A stretch of 64,000 bases of DNA from Scytalidium lignicola (Eukaryota; Ascomycota; Leotiomycetes): NCBI GenBank assembly GCA_002812745.2, contig NCSJ02000119.1, positions 57,434 through 121,433 on the forward strand. The letters run 5' to 3'. Positions 11,367 through 23,434 of this stretch are shown here, piece after piece (within the stretch, counting starts at the first letter, position 1; every line of letters begins with the position of its first letter). Below the pieces are notes generated by a model, which saw only the letters and a list, made by a program, of their open reading frames with translations, did not search any database and was not told the DNA's origin. Made by a program: the position numbers and the translations under genes.

Positions 11367-13284
11367 ATGGCTTCCCCAAATGATGTTGATCTCGAAAAAG
11401 CTCTCGAGGCTGGCGTGCCCGCCGATGATATTGAGCGTGGCACCACAGCCACCGGCTCTACCAAGTACCAGTCTGATGCCGACCAAGATGTTTCCAGGTC
11501 AAAGAAGGAAGAGGGGGAGGGCATATACCCTGATTCCGACCATGAGGAGGTTGAGGCGATGGACCAGCTCCACCAGGAGGATCTAGTACGGGCAAAGGTA
11601 CGTAAAGGACATATATCTCGACTTGAAAAGGAAGTGCCAGCTGACTCTTCTCAGACCACCGAATCTATTCGGGCTGGCCGAAAACCTTCTCAAACGGACC
11701 TGAATCGAATCAATACTCAAGCCAGCTCCAAAAGCAAGCTCTCCCGAGTCGTCACGGCCCTGAGCCGCAAGTCAAAGAAAGAATTTCTCGCGCCAGAACT
11801 ACTCCCTGTCAGCGACCTCTCTCGCGGTATTGTGGGCTGGGAATCGCAGGATGATCCTCAGAACCCACTGAACTTCCCTGAATCGCGCAAGTGGTTCCTG
11901 ATCTCCCTGATCGCTGGTATCACCTTCATCTCCCCACTCGCCTCCTCCATGTTTGCGCCTGCTATCCCCTTCATGAATGACGAGTTTCACAACACCTCCG
12001 ACGTCTTGTCTGCGCTTTGTGTTTCCATCTTCGTCTTGGGATACTGCGTCGGCCCATTATTTTTAGCGCCTTTGTCCGAGATGTATGGAAGAGCTAATAT
12101 CCTTAATGTAGCCAATGCCATCTTTGCCGTCTGGCAGATTGGCTGTGCAAAGGCGCCTAATCTCGGAGCGCTCATTGCCTTTCGCTTCTTATCCGGCATA
12201 GGAGGCTCTGGTTGTCTGACCATCGGTGGCGGTGTAATCGCTGACCTCTTCCCACCAGATCGTCGTGGCCTCGCATCCTCCATCTACAGCGTTGGCCCTC
12301 TGCTTGGCCCTGTTATCGGCCCCATTGCCGGAGGCTTCGTTGGTCAGCAGATTGGTTGGCGATGGGTGTACTGGATCCTCCTCATCGCTTCCGGTGTTGT
12401 CAGTGTCGGCATCGTGATCCTGAACAAAGAGACGAATCCGAGGGTCCTAATCCGCCGTAAGGTCCAGCGTCTCTCTAAGGAGCTGAACCGCACCGACCTT
12501 CGCTCCTGCTATGATCCTGAAGGCGGGAGCCCACATTCCAAAACCCAGATCCTGATCAACGGTTTCCTCCGCCCCTTGAAGATGCTTTTTCTCTCTCCCA
12601 TTGTCTTTATCTTATCTCTCTACATGGCTGTCGTCTACGGTCTCCTCTACCTCCTGTTCACCACCATCACCGAGGTTTTCATTTCCAGCTATCATTGGCA
12701 GGTGGAACTATGTGGGCTGGCCTACCTTGGAATTGGTCTAGGTTTATTCCTAGGTCTACTTGTCGTAGCGAGAATCTCTGACAGCACGGTGGTGTCAATG
12801 ACTAAGGCTAATGGCGGGATGTTCGAACCGGAGATGAGGTTGCCTGCTTGCATATTTTTTGCCTGTTTCATCCCTATTACCTTCTTTTGGTATGGATGGA
12901 GTGCGGATAAGCATGTTCATTGGATCGTGCCGATTATTGGTCTCCTTCCCGCAAGTTATCCTCCATTTCTGTTCTGCTCTCTTCAATCAATCTAACTCTC
13001 TTCCACAGTTCGGCTTTGGCATGATGGGTATCTTTATTCCTATCCAAACCTATCTCATCGACTCTTTCCCTATGTTCGCCGCCTCTGCAATCGCCGCCTT
13101 AACTGTCTCCCGATCACTCTTTGGCGCTTTCTTGCCATTGGCTGGTCCAACTATGTATGCAAGTTTGGGACTTGGATGGGGAAACAGCACGCTGGGATTT
13201 ATTGGAATTGCACTTATTCCAGCGCCTGCTCTAATTTACAAGTACGGTGGCCAGATTAGGAAAAATCATCCAATCAAGTTGTGA
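11367..13284 (+). CDS. MFS multidrug/polyamine-type transporter (DHA1 family)
   Basis: Two exons, 11367-12950 and 13009-13284, encode 619 residues. A long hydrophilic N-terminus (about 165 residues, rich in Glu, Asp, Ser) precedes the motif GWESQDDPQNPLNFP that marks fungal DHA1 drug:proton antiporters, then about 12 membrane segments. The motif-A loop reads GPLFLAPLSEMYGR and the antiporter motif C region is SVGPLLGPVIGPIAGG. The intron (12951-13008, 58 bp) has a GC donor, GCAAGT, with CTAAC branch site and CAG acceptor; joining gives GLLP-FGFGMMGIFIPIQTYL in phase, whereas the nearest GT donor puts the second exon out of frame. A non-ATG (TTG) frame extends seven codons upstream, but the ATG at 11367 is the real start. 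It probably exports toxic compounds or polyamines across the plasma membrane; the substrate is unknown. Confidence 0.93.
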
Positions 13285-15971
13285 ATGTGGTGGTTCGTCT
13301 TAATGCGAGTGAGGAGGTTGACGATATAATGTCACTTCTTTCATTCTCTCTCTCGCTTCAATGACGGACCGCTCCTGAACAAAAGCGGTCTGAGTATTGT
13401 GAGTCCCCATATATAGATTTCGTTCTATGGTCTGATTGGGATGGTTACGTCCCTTCCGTCTTCTGGATGGGAGTTTTTGGAGAAATGGTTTTCATTTTAG
13501 ACGCATGCATTTGTTTGGCGTTGGAGGAATTCATTTCTAAAACGGGCGAGAAACAGGGCAGCGGGCATTGCATTGATCTCATTGAAGCATCGTTGTTGCA
13601 GTTGTTTCGCTATTAGCCTTGTTTGCCTGCTTGTTTTAATTGTCTCGCTGTTAGCAGCAAGAAAGGAAATAGCCCGTTGGAGAGGCGTTTGTGTAGGCGC
13701 TGAGCGTTTAATGTTGGCACGTTTATGGACGCGGAATCCCTCTACTTTTTTTNGTGTATAATGATTACTTAATAGAATACATCTAATGAAAAGCCTCGAG
13801 TAATGCATATTTACTTGGATGGCCTTTTTCGCTTCTGTTTGATGGTTTTTCTACTCATGACTCTTGGCTCTTGAATTTGATTGAAGACTTGAGTAAGTAC
13901 TTGAGAGTATGTTATTTAATTATCTCTGATCAGGCTTATCCTTTATAAGAAATACACTCTTCTAAACTTTCCATTATACCCTACTGGATTAATAAATATA
14001 TATTATTGAGCCAGACTATTTAGTGGCGAGGCTTTCAATGAGAGATGTCCTTCACTCCATATTCTATCTCACACTTGCTCATCTCTGTTCTTTATATATC
14101 AGCAAAAGCACTTCATTAGTCCATCAAGTGAATTGAATTATAAGTGGGAACAGGAAGACTGGCCGTGTATCCATGATTGTCTCAAGAAAACTATATTTTG
14201 GCTTTGTAGTCAGAGGTTCCTTGAATCGAGTTTTGTGATTGATGGTAGAGATATGTGGGCTCGATATCTCTGATCTACATGGTTGAATATGTCTGCTATG
14301 AGCAAAGTTGTCATCGGAGGAAATCGTTCTGGTAAAGAGACAACATCTAATGTGATGATGGATTAAGGAGTATTGATGTTTGAGTCTTGGGTAGTGAATG
14401 TTCTTGTTGTTGAGTGAATTTTATTCATATTCATAATGCCCCTGGTAGGTGCAAGTTTCTTTTGGTTATGATTCAGGGTGAGAAAAATGATATTAAATGT
14501 ATCTAGGGGGTAAGAAGTAAAAGTTAGATAGCTTTCGTCACAAGAGTGAAATTCACGCAAAGATTAGTATTAGATGATTAGAGATACAATAAGAAGTGCT
14601 TCACGACTTTGTATATATATATACAAAGTCGTGAAGCACTTCTTAGAGCAGAAGGGTATCTCATCTTCAAAAAGCTATAGCAAACGATATGAAGGTACTC
14701 ATACCTTAAGCTCAGAGGAATATCTCAAATGATGGGAATGTAAATATTGAAAATACCTTATAATTGAGACAAAAAATTTCATTCTAGATGAAAATAGAAA
14801 CATTGACAACGACAATGAAAGTGATAAACACCTCTGTAAGGTTTACTATTTATTCTAGACTTCTTTTTTCAATCCAACTCACCTTCATAGCTAGGAAACT
14901 ACGTAGAAAACTCAGATACTGTAATGTGACTTCGTGAGTCATAATAGGGAATAACCTCTAAGTTACATCTGGTTTGACGTTATCTTTTGTATGCAATGGA
15001 GGTGAAGAACAGCTATCATAGACATGAGACATTGCTAAGTGGAAGAAGACATACAAACTTCGCTTGAATAATAGGGACCAAAAAGAGGCTGGGGCCTAAG
15101 CAGAAAGAACAAGTGTTTGCCCACTACACACATAGACAAAAACTAACCTTGTCTACACTATTGCAGGCTCACTTTCTAGAACAACATGTTGCTAGTAAAG
15201 TATTATTGTTTCATTTTAATTCACCTTATCCTACTAATCCTTTAACATAACCCAAGACAAGCGAATCATTCCATAACAGTGAATATTACAAATAAACAAA
15301 CTTCACACATATATATAACTCTCTTGTTCCGGCGAGGAGAGGAGCTTGCATTCAGATCATTTCACTGATCCGCTAGACATGAGCAAAACCCACATTGGAG
15401 TCTTCACTCAGGGAGTGCATCGCTTTGTCTTGCTTGCTAGATGAATTACGTGTCTCAGAAGATAGTAGACCCGCACGCGTGAATTCACCGTTATTTTCCC
15501 TATAACGCCCATTTATATTACCGTTGTTATTTTCAATGCCGTCGTTTATAAGCAGCAGAATTCGTCGTTAAAAGAATAGATAGTAACTATTACGAAATAT
15601 AGTGCACTAAGTATCACCTTCCAGGAGAGTAGATTTCCACATGTAGTCACCCAAATCTTAATACAGCGGGTTTGATATTTCATGGCATCATAAGATAAAC
15701 ACCTCACGTCTCAAATGAAACAAGAGCTGAGAGTCTCCTGGGATAAGTAAGGAAATGCATAGAATTCGATTTAAGCTAAGCAACAACACTGCTAGCTAGA
15801 TCATTCACTACTTTTTTTTTCTTTAGAATTCTTTCCCAATCGGGGGAAGAAAGATTCACGCAATCATCAGGGGTCATCATCAAAATATTTCAAAATCCCA
15901 TCCAACATGCATGTAATCTTACACGCCGATGCATCTTTTTTTNGTTCTTCTTGCGGAAGGGGAGATAGAAT
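13285..15971. other. Intergenic, 2.7 kb, AT-rich, contains a long palindrome
   Basis: This spacer lies between the 3' ends of the transporter and the leucine gene. No frame longer than 103 codons is open and none looks coding. It holds the 56-bp palindrome annotated separately and two N bases at T-runs (13753, 15943). Confidence 0.6.
14590..14645. repeat. 56-bp perfect palindrome (inverted repeat without spacer)
   Basis: The arms start TAAGAAGTGCTTCACGACTT and meet in an alternating TA tract; all 28 base pairs match with no loop. As single-strand DNA or RNA it would form a long hairpin. It lies over 1.3 kb from any gene end, so it is not an obvious terminator. It could be an inverted pair of short elements, a fold-back element or an assembly join. 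Confidence 0.9.
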
Positions 15972-18474
15972 TTACCACTCAAGAGGTTCCTTCACAACTT
16001 CTCCACGATTGGTCTTCGTAAGTGGAACAGCCTTGGCCGCCAGTCTGCCGTTCTTGCCTCGCTTCAAATAGCCAGATCCATCTAACCAGGGAGTCTCGCG
16101 AGACATCTTCGCTTCGAAAGCGTTGATCTTGTCCTCCAACTGCATTGTTAGGCCTATATCATCGAGGCCATTGACAAGGCAGTGTTTTCTAAACTCCTCA
16201 ACGTTGAAACCGCAAATCTTCTTTCCAGACGCATCGTTGATGGCCTGGTTCGGGAGATCAACTTCTATCTCTCTGCCGGCGCGAGCCTCAGCAGCGATGG
16301 CCTCGAGATCGTCTTGGTTAGTGATAGCGATAGGAAGCATGCCATTCTTGAAAGTATTGTTGAAGAAGATATCGGCATAAGATGGAGCAATGACACACTT
16401 GATACCAAAGTCAAGGAGAGCCCATGGTGCATGTTCTCGAGAACTACCGCAGCCAAAGTTGGCGCCGGTAACAACAAGAAATTTAGATTTCCGGTACGGC
16501 TCTTGATTTAGGACAAAATCAGATTTCTCAGATCCGTCCTCATTGAAGCGAAGAGCGTAGAAAAGAGCTGAGCCAAGACCAGTGCGCTTGATGGTCTTGA
16601 GGAATTGTTTGGGGATGATGGCATCTGTGTCAATATTTGGTTTGGTCATGGGAGCTGCAATACCCTTTAATACAGTAAATTTCGGGAGATCCGTTGGATT
16701 GGACTGAGCGGCAGTGGTGTTGGTGTTTGGTCCACTGTCTTCCGGTTGGTCACCGATCATTTCTCGCTCATCATCATCTGTCTCGACTCTCTCATCAACA
16801 TGGGGTTTCTCTTCAACTTGTGTCGGCGTAAGTTTTGGACTGGTAGAAGTGGTTGTGATGTGTTTTCGGACATCTGCAAGTTTGCCAGCGATTGCTGCAG
16901 CAGCTGCCATGGCTGGGGACATCAGGTGGGTTCGGCCACCAGCCCCCTGTCTACCTTCGAAATTTCGATTACTAGTGCTAGCACAGCGTTCCTTTGGTGC
17001 GAGGATATCAGGGTTCATGCCAAGACACATACTGCATCCTGCCTCTCTCCACTCAAAACCAGCATTGACGAAGATCTTATCGAGACCTTCGGCTTCAGCT
17101 TGATCCTTAACAAGCCCTGATCCAGGCACGATCATAGCCCTCTTGACATTGCTGGCAACCTTCTTACCCTTTACAACCTTTGCTGCAGATCGAAGATCCT
17201 CAATTCGTGCATTGGTGCAAGAGCCAATAAACACCTTGTCTACAGGGATATCTTCCATAGGAGTGCCAGCAGTGAGTCCCATATATTCGAGCATTCTGCG
17301 ACCAGCTTTCTTCTTCTCCTCGTTCTGGTAAGTCTCTGGGTCTGGGACCTTGCCGGTGATTGGGACAACATCCTCAGGGCTGGTCCCCCAAGTGACAGTT
17401 GGCGCAATATCTTTGGCATCTATGAATACATCGATGTCATACTTGGCACCTTCATCTGATCTAAGGCTCTTCCAATAGGCAACAGCCCTGTCCCACTCAT
17501 CAGATCCGTATTTTGGAGCTAAGGGACGGCCCTTGAGATATTCAAAAGTAACTTCATCAGGGGCAACCATGCCGGCTCTAGCTCCACCCTCGATGGACAT
17601 ATTACAGATAGACATTCTAGCCTCCATACTTAAGCCTCTGATAGCAGATCCACAATATTCAATAACAGCACCAGTTCCGCCGGCAGTTCCGATCTTTCCG
17701 ATAGCATGGAGGATAATATCCTTGGAGTTAACTCCAGGAGCCAACTCGCCATCAACCTGGATTCGCATATTCTTACTCCGTTTTGTGATTAAGGTCTGCG
17801 TAGCTAGGACATGCTCTACCTCACTGGTACCAATACCAAAAGCCAGAGCTCCGAAGGCTCCGTGAGTGGATGTGTGACTATCACCACAGACGACAGTGGT
17901 TCCTGGCAGAGTAAAGCCCTGCTCGGGACCAATGATGTGAACGATGCCCTGACGTTTGTCACCGAGACCGAAGTATGTAATGCCAAAGTCTTTGACATTA
18001 TCCTCAAGGGTCATGCATTGCAATCTCGAGTCTTCCTCTTCGACAAAAGTTTCAATGTTCTTGAGGTTCTTTCGGGAGGTGGTAGGGACATTCTGCAAGG
18101 AGAAAAGGGTCAGTACAAAGAAGTAAATACAGTGTTTATGGATGGAAGGCTCATACATGGTCGGTAGTGGCGAGTGTGCAATCTGGTCTTCTCACTTTCC
18201 GGCCAGCATTTTTTAACCCCTCAAAAGCTTGCTATGTACGTCATTAGTGTCTCGTGAGCAACACAACAAGAAGTGTAGAAGATGCATACTGGTGATGTGA
18301 CTTCGTGGACTAAATGTCTGTCTGTTTGATAAGTTAGAAAGAGTTGTAGAGGAGTAAAACTCGAGTAAACTCACCAATATAAAGCAAAATTGTGCCATCA
18401 AGACGCTCATCTACAATATGGTCCTGGAAGACCTTGTCGTAGAGCGTTTGCGGCCGTCCTTCTGCAGCTGGCAT
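15972..18474 (-). CDS. LEU1: 3-isopropylmalate dehydratase (alpha-isopropylmalate isomerase)
   Basis: This is the second step of leucine synthesis: the isomerisation of 2- to 3-isopropylmalate by a [4Fe-4S] aconitase-family enzyme. Four exons, 18375-18474, 18290-18321 (32 nt), 18157-18231 and 15972-18092, with introns of 53, 58 and 64 bp, give 775 residues, the normal length of the fused fungal enzyme. The large-subunit part has [20 protein letters not shown] and cluster cysteines in [13 protein letters not shown] and [12 protein letters not shown] low-complexity linker with [11 protein letters not shown] and many Asp/Glu joins it to the small-subunit (swivel) part with [18 protein letters not shown] and [17 protein letters not shown]. 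Bacteria carry the two parts as separate LeuC and LeuD. A Leu3-type element lies upstream, which suggests control by the leucine regulator. Confidence 0.97.
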
Positions 18475-18631
18475 TGTAAGGAATTTTTATAGATACTGCC
18501 GAGATATAATTTCCAATAATGATGGGCAATCCAGATCTCAGAACAGCCTGAGTCAATGAGCGAGTGAATTCGGAAGATTGAGTTTCCTGTTCAATTGCGG
18601 AGAGCTCTGGTTTTAGCTTGGTGGGCTGTCG

Positions 18632-18641
18632 CCGAAATCGG
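18632..18641 (-). promoter_or_regulatory. Leu3-type binding site CCG-N4-CGG
   Basis: The sequence CCGAAATCGG lies about 158 bp upstream of the LEU1 start codon, inside the longer inverted repeat CGCCGA/TCGGCG. Leu3, a Zn2Cys6 regulator activated by 2-isopropylmalate, binds an everted CCG-N4-CGG site in front of leucine genes in yeast. The match in spacing, half-sites and target gene makes a functional site likely. Confidence 0.7.
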
Positions 18642-18687
18642 CGCGACCGTTTGTTTTGCTTGATGGGAAAGTAATGAGTGCGCCGTG

Positions 18688-18692
18688 ATTGG
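18688..18692 (-). promoter_or_regulatory. CCAAT box upstream of LEU1
   Basis: CCAAT read on the gene strand, about 214 bp before the start codon and about 47 bp beyond the Leu3-type site. This is a usual position for the CCAAT-binding complex (AnCF/HAP). The pentamer is short, so support is modest. Confidence 0.4.
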
Positions 18693-19198
18693 CCGGACTT
18701 GCTTAGTTGCGAATACGCACCGCATGATTGCCACCAAGGAAAATCCCCACAGCTCAGAACTCAAGGCTCTTCGGACTGCGGGGTTAAGACGGTGTACCAG
18801 CCGTGCCAGCATCCTGCAATCTTCGGCACTGCACTCCTGCCTTATCTATTATGTAGAGTGGATTATTATTGCTCTATCAAAGGGGATCGTAATCTAATAC
18901 GTCGTGGTGAATATGCTAAGATGAAGTATTCTCAGTACTTCATGCACACAGCTCACAGCACAAACCTCCCCTCAAAATATTTTCTACCTGCGCTTCTCAA
19001 TGGCATAACGATGAGATTGCTCTCACGAATCTCTCGCAAATGGGAAGTTCTCCCGTACTCTTCAGCTGCCAAATCATGCATTGTCATCCCCACACCGCCC
19101 ATTATCAAGCATTTGGACGTCGATCCACAACCCCAAACCATTACCCCTATCGAGCCTCAACTACCTGAGCGTTGAGCAAAAAGGAAGCACAACGTCAG

Positions 19199-21674
19199 CT
19201 AACGTCTCAACCCGACCATGTATATGAAGATGGTACCTAAGCTAACAATAGCACATCCCGGCATCCTTCCAATAACGACGAGCATCATTAACCAGCCTAT
19301 TATGACTACTGCCACAAGAAGGGGAAAAAAGATGTTCTCCCAGCCAATGCCACTATGTGTCCAGACTGCTTCGAAGCCCGATTTCGGATCCAGAAACGCC
19401 TTCAGGAACAAGCATACAGTAAGATAAGTGTCTTCGTTATGAGCTGGCTCCTGTATATTGCCTCCTTCTGCAACTGGTGCCGAGCTCGGAGTCCTTTGTA
19501 GAAGCTCTCCTGCATCATTCTCATTGATATCCGCATTCTTTTCAACAACTGCTTGATCTAGGGTAACATAGCTCGCAACGAGTGAGGAGGGCTGGTCTCT
19601 GAATACTTCGGATGATTGGTCAGAGATGAGAGTAGCTGAGCCTGACGTTGTGGCCTCTCCATTACTGGATTCCTCTCTACCACCGATACCTGGTATATCT
19701 CCTTCTTGAGCCGTCAAGATAGGCGTGTTCGATCGTGAAAGATACGTAGTTGGGAACCTTGACAACCTCTGTCCTCCTTTCCCGTTCGCTCGAGAACTCA
19801 TCCGAAATAGCCTTCTTGATGGGCGAGGATCTACTATATCTCTGTCCCCTCCAAGTTTTGAAAGTTCCTGTTCCTGAACAACAGTGTCATAAGATTTGCC
19901 TGTCAAAGAGTTATGCTTTTCAGTATCTTTAAAGATATCCCCTGGACTCTCATGATAGATATCTGAAGATTGAGGGGTAATAAAGCTGGTAGTAGTGGTA
20001 TATAACACTGGTGTTTCTGTACCATCCATTAATCTAGGTGGTTCCTTCCCTGTATTTGTGATCTTTGGCAGTCGAGCTATTGGTAATGGTCTTGGCCCTT
20101 TCGGTCTCGGCGAACGGACGTACTCTGAATGTCGTCTTCGTATTGGTTGATTGTCCGTACTTTGAGTCCAATTAGGCGTTCCTGGATCAGAAAAGGTTGG
20201 ACTTATGTCTAACAAATGATTTCTCCCTAATGACTGTATATCTGCTAGTCGCTCCCTACGTTGATTGAGACCATTATTCTTAGTTGCCTTTAATCTACTC
20301 CTTTTCAGGGGTGCGGCCGCCTGTGAATCTTGAGCAGGTCGCTTGCTCTGCAACGCTTCTAAAGAAGAAACACGTCGCTCTGATGCTGGAGATCCAACAG
20401 GCTTCCGCTGGATTACAGAGTCCGGTCTTGTTTTTTGAATGATACTGTATTGGTTATTAGAGAAGCTGGGGGCCATTAGAGAAGAAGAACGAGGAGTTAT
20501 GAAACTCTCCTGCGGGATTATATCAGTCTTCTTTGTCGGAAACGCCGAACCAGTGATTGGAGGATACGGGACATGGTGATTGGTAAGTATGCTTTCTATA
20601 AGATGATCAGAATTAAATTTCCTCGAAGTTATAGGCATACACACCATTAACAGTAAAGCTTGTAATTGATGGGATGCTTAAGACTGGATCCGACTGAGAA
20701 CGGATAGACCGCTCAAGCTCGGCCAAATCTATGCCCCCTAGCCCTCGCTGTTCTAGTTCCATCTCTAATTCTCTCTTCTCCGTCTTTTCACTTTTTCGCT
20801 TTTCTCTCCAGTTTCGGAGTCTCTTAATATCTATACGGCGCTTGAGTGAGCTCTGATGGTGCTGTTGTTTCTCCGCTACTAGAATTGTACCTTCCTTGGG
20901 CTTAGTTCCTGCCTTTGGAGTAGGATTTATAGGAATATCATGACTACTCGGAGAGCTGGAGTCGCGAAAGGAATTTGTTGAAGTAGAGTAACAGTCTATG
21001 ACAAGAGTATCAGGGCTATGATGACAGGGATCTTCTAGCCCCCCTTCTTCATTTTCAAGCGTAATTCGAGAATGTCTTCTTTTTCTCAGATGGTTCTCAA
21101 TGTCTAACGACCCTGAAGAAATAATCTTCACTTTAGGGGGAATTTCAGACGATGATTGCGATTCAATAGCCTTTTCATTCTTCGAAAGCTTTGAGGATTC
21201 ACCTATACGATCTGTTTCTTTCCCTGGTTTCCACAAACTGATAAATTGTTGTCGGATACTGTGTCGCTTTCTGATAGAAATTTGCAGCTCGTTCGATCCT
21301 CCTGTTGCATCTGACCCTTGAAGCTGACTATTGTTCCTGCGAGGAGGCAAATCAGAAGCCCGATTCCAAAGGCGACGGCTTTTCAGCTTCTCCGAGGTTC
21401 TGGGAGCAGTCTCTTCCAGGTTATTGAGGTAGGCGGGCCTGTTCTTGATTTGACCCCCCAATCTGGGTGGGTCGTGGTCCTTATAAGTTGTACTGTGGTC
21501 GTATGATTTATATTGTCTATGAGGCATGACCCTAGATAGGGCGGTGCTGATCGAGGTCGAGCGACTAAAGAGCCGACGACCCAGCTTTTGAGCACTTGAT
21601 GATGAAGACTGTTCGTTGCTCAGGGTGGTTTTCCGCCGAGAGGATGACCAAGTTGGTCGGATTGTGGGTGACAT
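19199..21674 (-). CDS. Hypothetical protein with disordered N-terminus and two C-terminal membrane segments
   Basis: Two exons, 20645-21674 and 19199-20595, separated by a 49-bp intron (GTGTGT donor, TAG acceptor), encode 808 residues. The joint reads SFTVNESILTNHH. The first 700 residues are rich in Ser, Arg, Pro and Thr with many RRxS-type sites and look disordered; there is a charged stretch (KRRIDIKRLRNWREKRKSEK) near residue 290-320 that may be a coiled coil or nuclear localisation signal. The last 75 residues contain two hydrophobic segments (NIFFPLLVAVVIIGWLMMLVVI and CAIVSLGTIFIYMVGL) with a very short tail, so the protein is probably held in a membrane by its C-terminus. I do not recognise the family. 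It lies tail-to-head on the same strand as the nuclear rim protein gene, 324 bp away. Confidence 0.75.
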
Positions 21675-21998
21675 TATAAGAAAGTATAATAGTTAAGGTG
21701 TATATGTGTAATTTAACTTTGATGAAATTGAAGAGAACAATGATATGTCACAGACTGGTTGTGGGTAGGGGAAAATTAAGCAATCACTTCCAAGGAAGGA
21801 GCAGCTCACACCTAGGTTCCTAGATGAACCGGGGTGTCCTGAATGCTGTTACCATTGTGAATCATATGAGGCAACCGCAACATGCACATTAATTACTACA
21901 GAAAAAACACAGATTCCGCTGTATAACACCACCCAATGCATAACATAAACATAAACATGGACATAAACAAAACACCTATAAAAGTACAGACATCATGA

Positions 21999-23434
21999 TC
22001 AGGATCGTAGATGCCTTGCTTTCAACCCCTCCGCTGAAGCACTTGTTCTTCTATCTGAACTGTCACTATCTAGAAGTCTCTGGCTAAACAAAGAATGATG
22101 TGCACTGCTATGTCTCTTCTGTGGACTGAGGCTTCTTCTCTCCCTTTCTTCTTTGATTTCTCTGCGAGCAAGCTCATAGGAGTTTCTAGGTGTTCCTTGG
22201 GGACCAGTAATATCGTACATGCTTGATGCTTTCTTGAGGGGTGAATTTGCATGACTATAGACCCCTAGGCTACCACCATCTCCAGTGCTCGTACTAGTTG
22301 AGACTGAACTGCTTTGCCTGAACTGTGGTTGTGTGATTAATGGTTGATGTCTCAATGGTGTAGTTTCCCGAGTCTGGAAAGTAGCAGGTGTCCTGAATGG
22401 TCCAGGGGGCGTTGAAACCCGCTGTGGAACGGCTCCAGTATTGTCTGGGTCCACAAATTTGGAATAATTAGGATTAGGATTGGTAACAAATCCTCGTTTA
22501 ATAATCGTAGTTGGGGCGTAGGTGTCAACCTCATCTTTACCAGAGGAGAACTGTGTGGCCACGTCTCGAACCAGCGGATTTAGTCGTGGGTGAACATACT
22601 TGGTATCATATTCACTAAGGACTTCCTTGTGAATTATTGACGCATCTTTTGATTGCTGTGAGAAGTTTGATTGCAGCATAATCAGCTGAAGGGAAAGCAG
22701 AACCTGCAAAACAAGCGTTGTGAAGACTGTGACACTCGGTCTGGGATCTTCCGAAGTTGTAGGAAGAAATAGCCAATACACCAGTACATGACCAGGGCTG
22801 AATAAACAGAAAAGGCGCAAGCAGACTGGTATAGGATCCCATAGAGCAATTTCCCATACATCCCGAACAGGATCGGGATGCGCCCTAGACTCGGCGCTCG
22901 TATCACCTAATATACCGCTGAGGAAGCGTAGAGGCGAAGAAGCAATTGGTGAAGAATCAACGCGGACTCTACGGGCCGAAGGTGTCTGTTGTGGTGCATC
23001 AATGGAACTCTCAAACAAGCGGTAGTGTCGTTTTCGACGAAAGGTATAGATAGCATTTAGAATACTGAATGCGGCTAAGGAGTACGAAACCATAGCAGCC
23101 TATAAAAGAAAGAGTTAGCATTATCCAAACCAACCAGCCATGAACGCAAGAGAAAAGGAGCTATTCATACAAAATGACTAAACCATTCGCTTCCAGTCTG
23201 CACATCTCCAAACACATCATCCTCTCTACTCCTCTTGGAGCTACTACCACTATTCGCCCTCGCGATCAACAGAACGAAATGTAAACCCAGCGCAAGAGGG
23301 GTAGCTTGCTTAGACTCCCAGTTGCTAGTCTCGAACTCCTCCGAAAGCCATAACCAAAAGTCCAGAGGATTTAAATATGCTTTCAAGCGCTCTGAAAAAG
23401 GTCTTCGGCGCACGAGCCGCGGCATCTTCGACAT
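21999..23434 (-). CDS. NUR1: Nuclear rim protein 1 homologue (Nur1/Mug154, DUF2418)
   Basis: Two exons, 23171-23434 and 21999-23099, with a 71-bp intron (GTATGA donor, TAG acceptor), give 454 residues. The N-terminus MPRLVRRRPFSERLKAYLNPLDFWLWLSEE, the segment RRKRHYRLFE and the core SPLRFLSGILG and DPIPVCLRLFCLFSPGHVLVYWLFLP are the hallmarks of the family. In yeast, Nur1 sits in the inner nuclear membrane with the LEM-like protein Heh1/Src1 and tethers ribosomal DNA and silent chromatin to the periphery. About four hydrophobic segments fall in the first 200 residues; the C-terminal half is hydrophilic, Ser/Arg-rich and likely regulated by phosphorylation. Confidence 0.92.

Larger units (their letters stand above)
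18475..19198. other. Promoter region of the leucine gene, no further gene
   Basis: This 724-bp gap separates two minus-strand genes. It contains the LEU1 upstream elements and then the 3' flank of the next gene. A frame of 165 codons on the plus strand (18678-19175) has no recognisable domain and is probably chance. Confidence 0.6.

Noticed and set aside
18678..19175. 165-codon plus-strand frame between LEU1 and the next gene
   Set aside because: It overlaps the LEU1 promoter, has no domain and ends in a low-complexity Pro/His tail.
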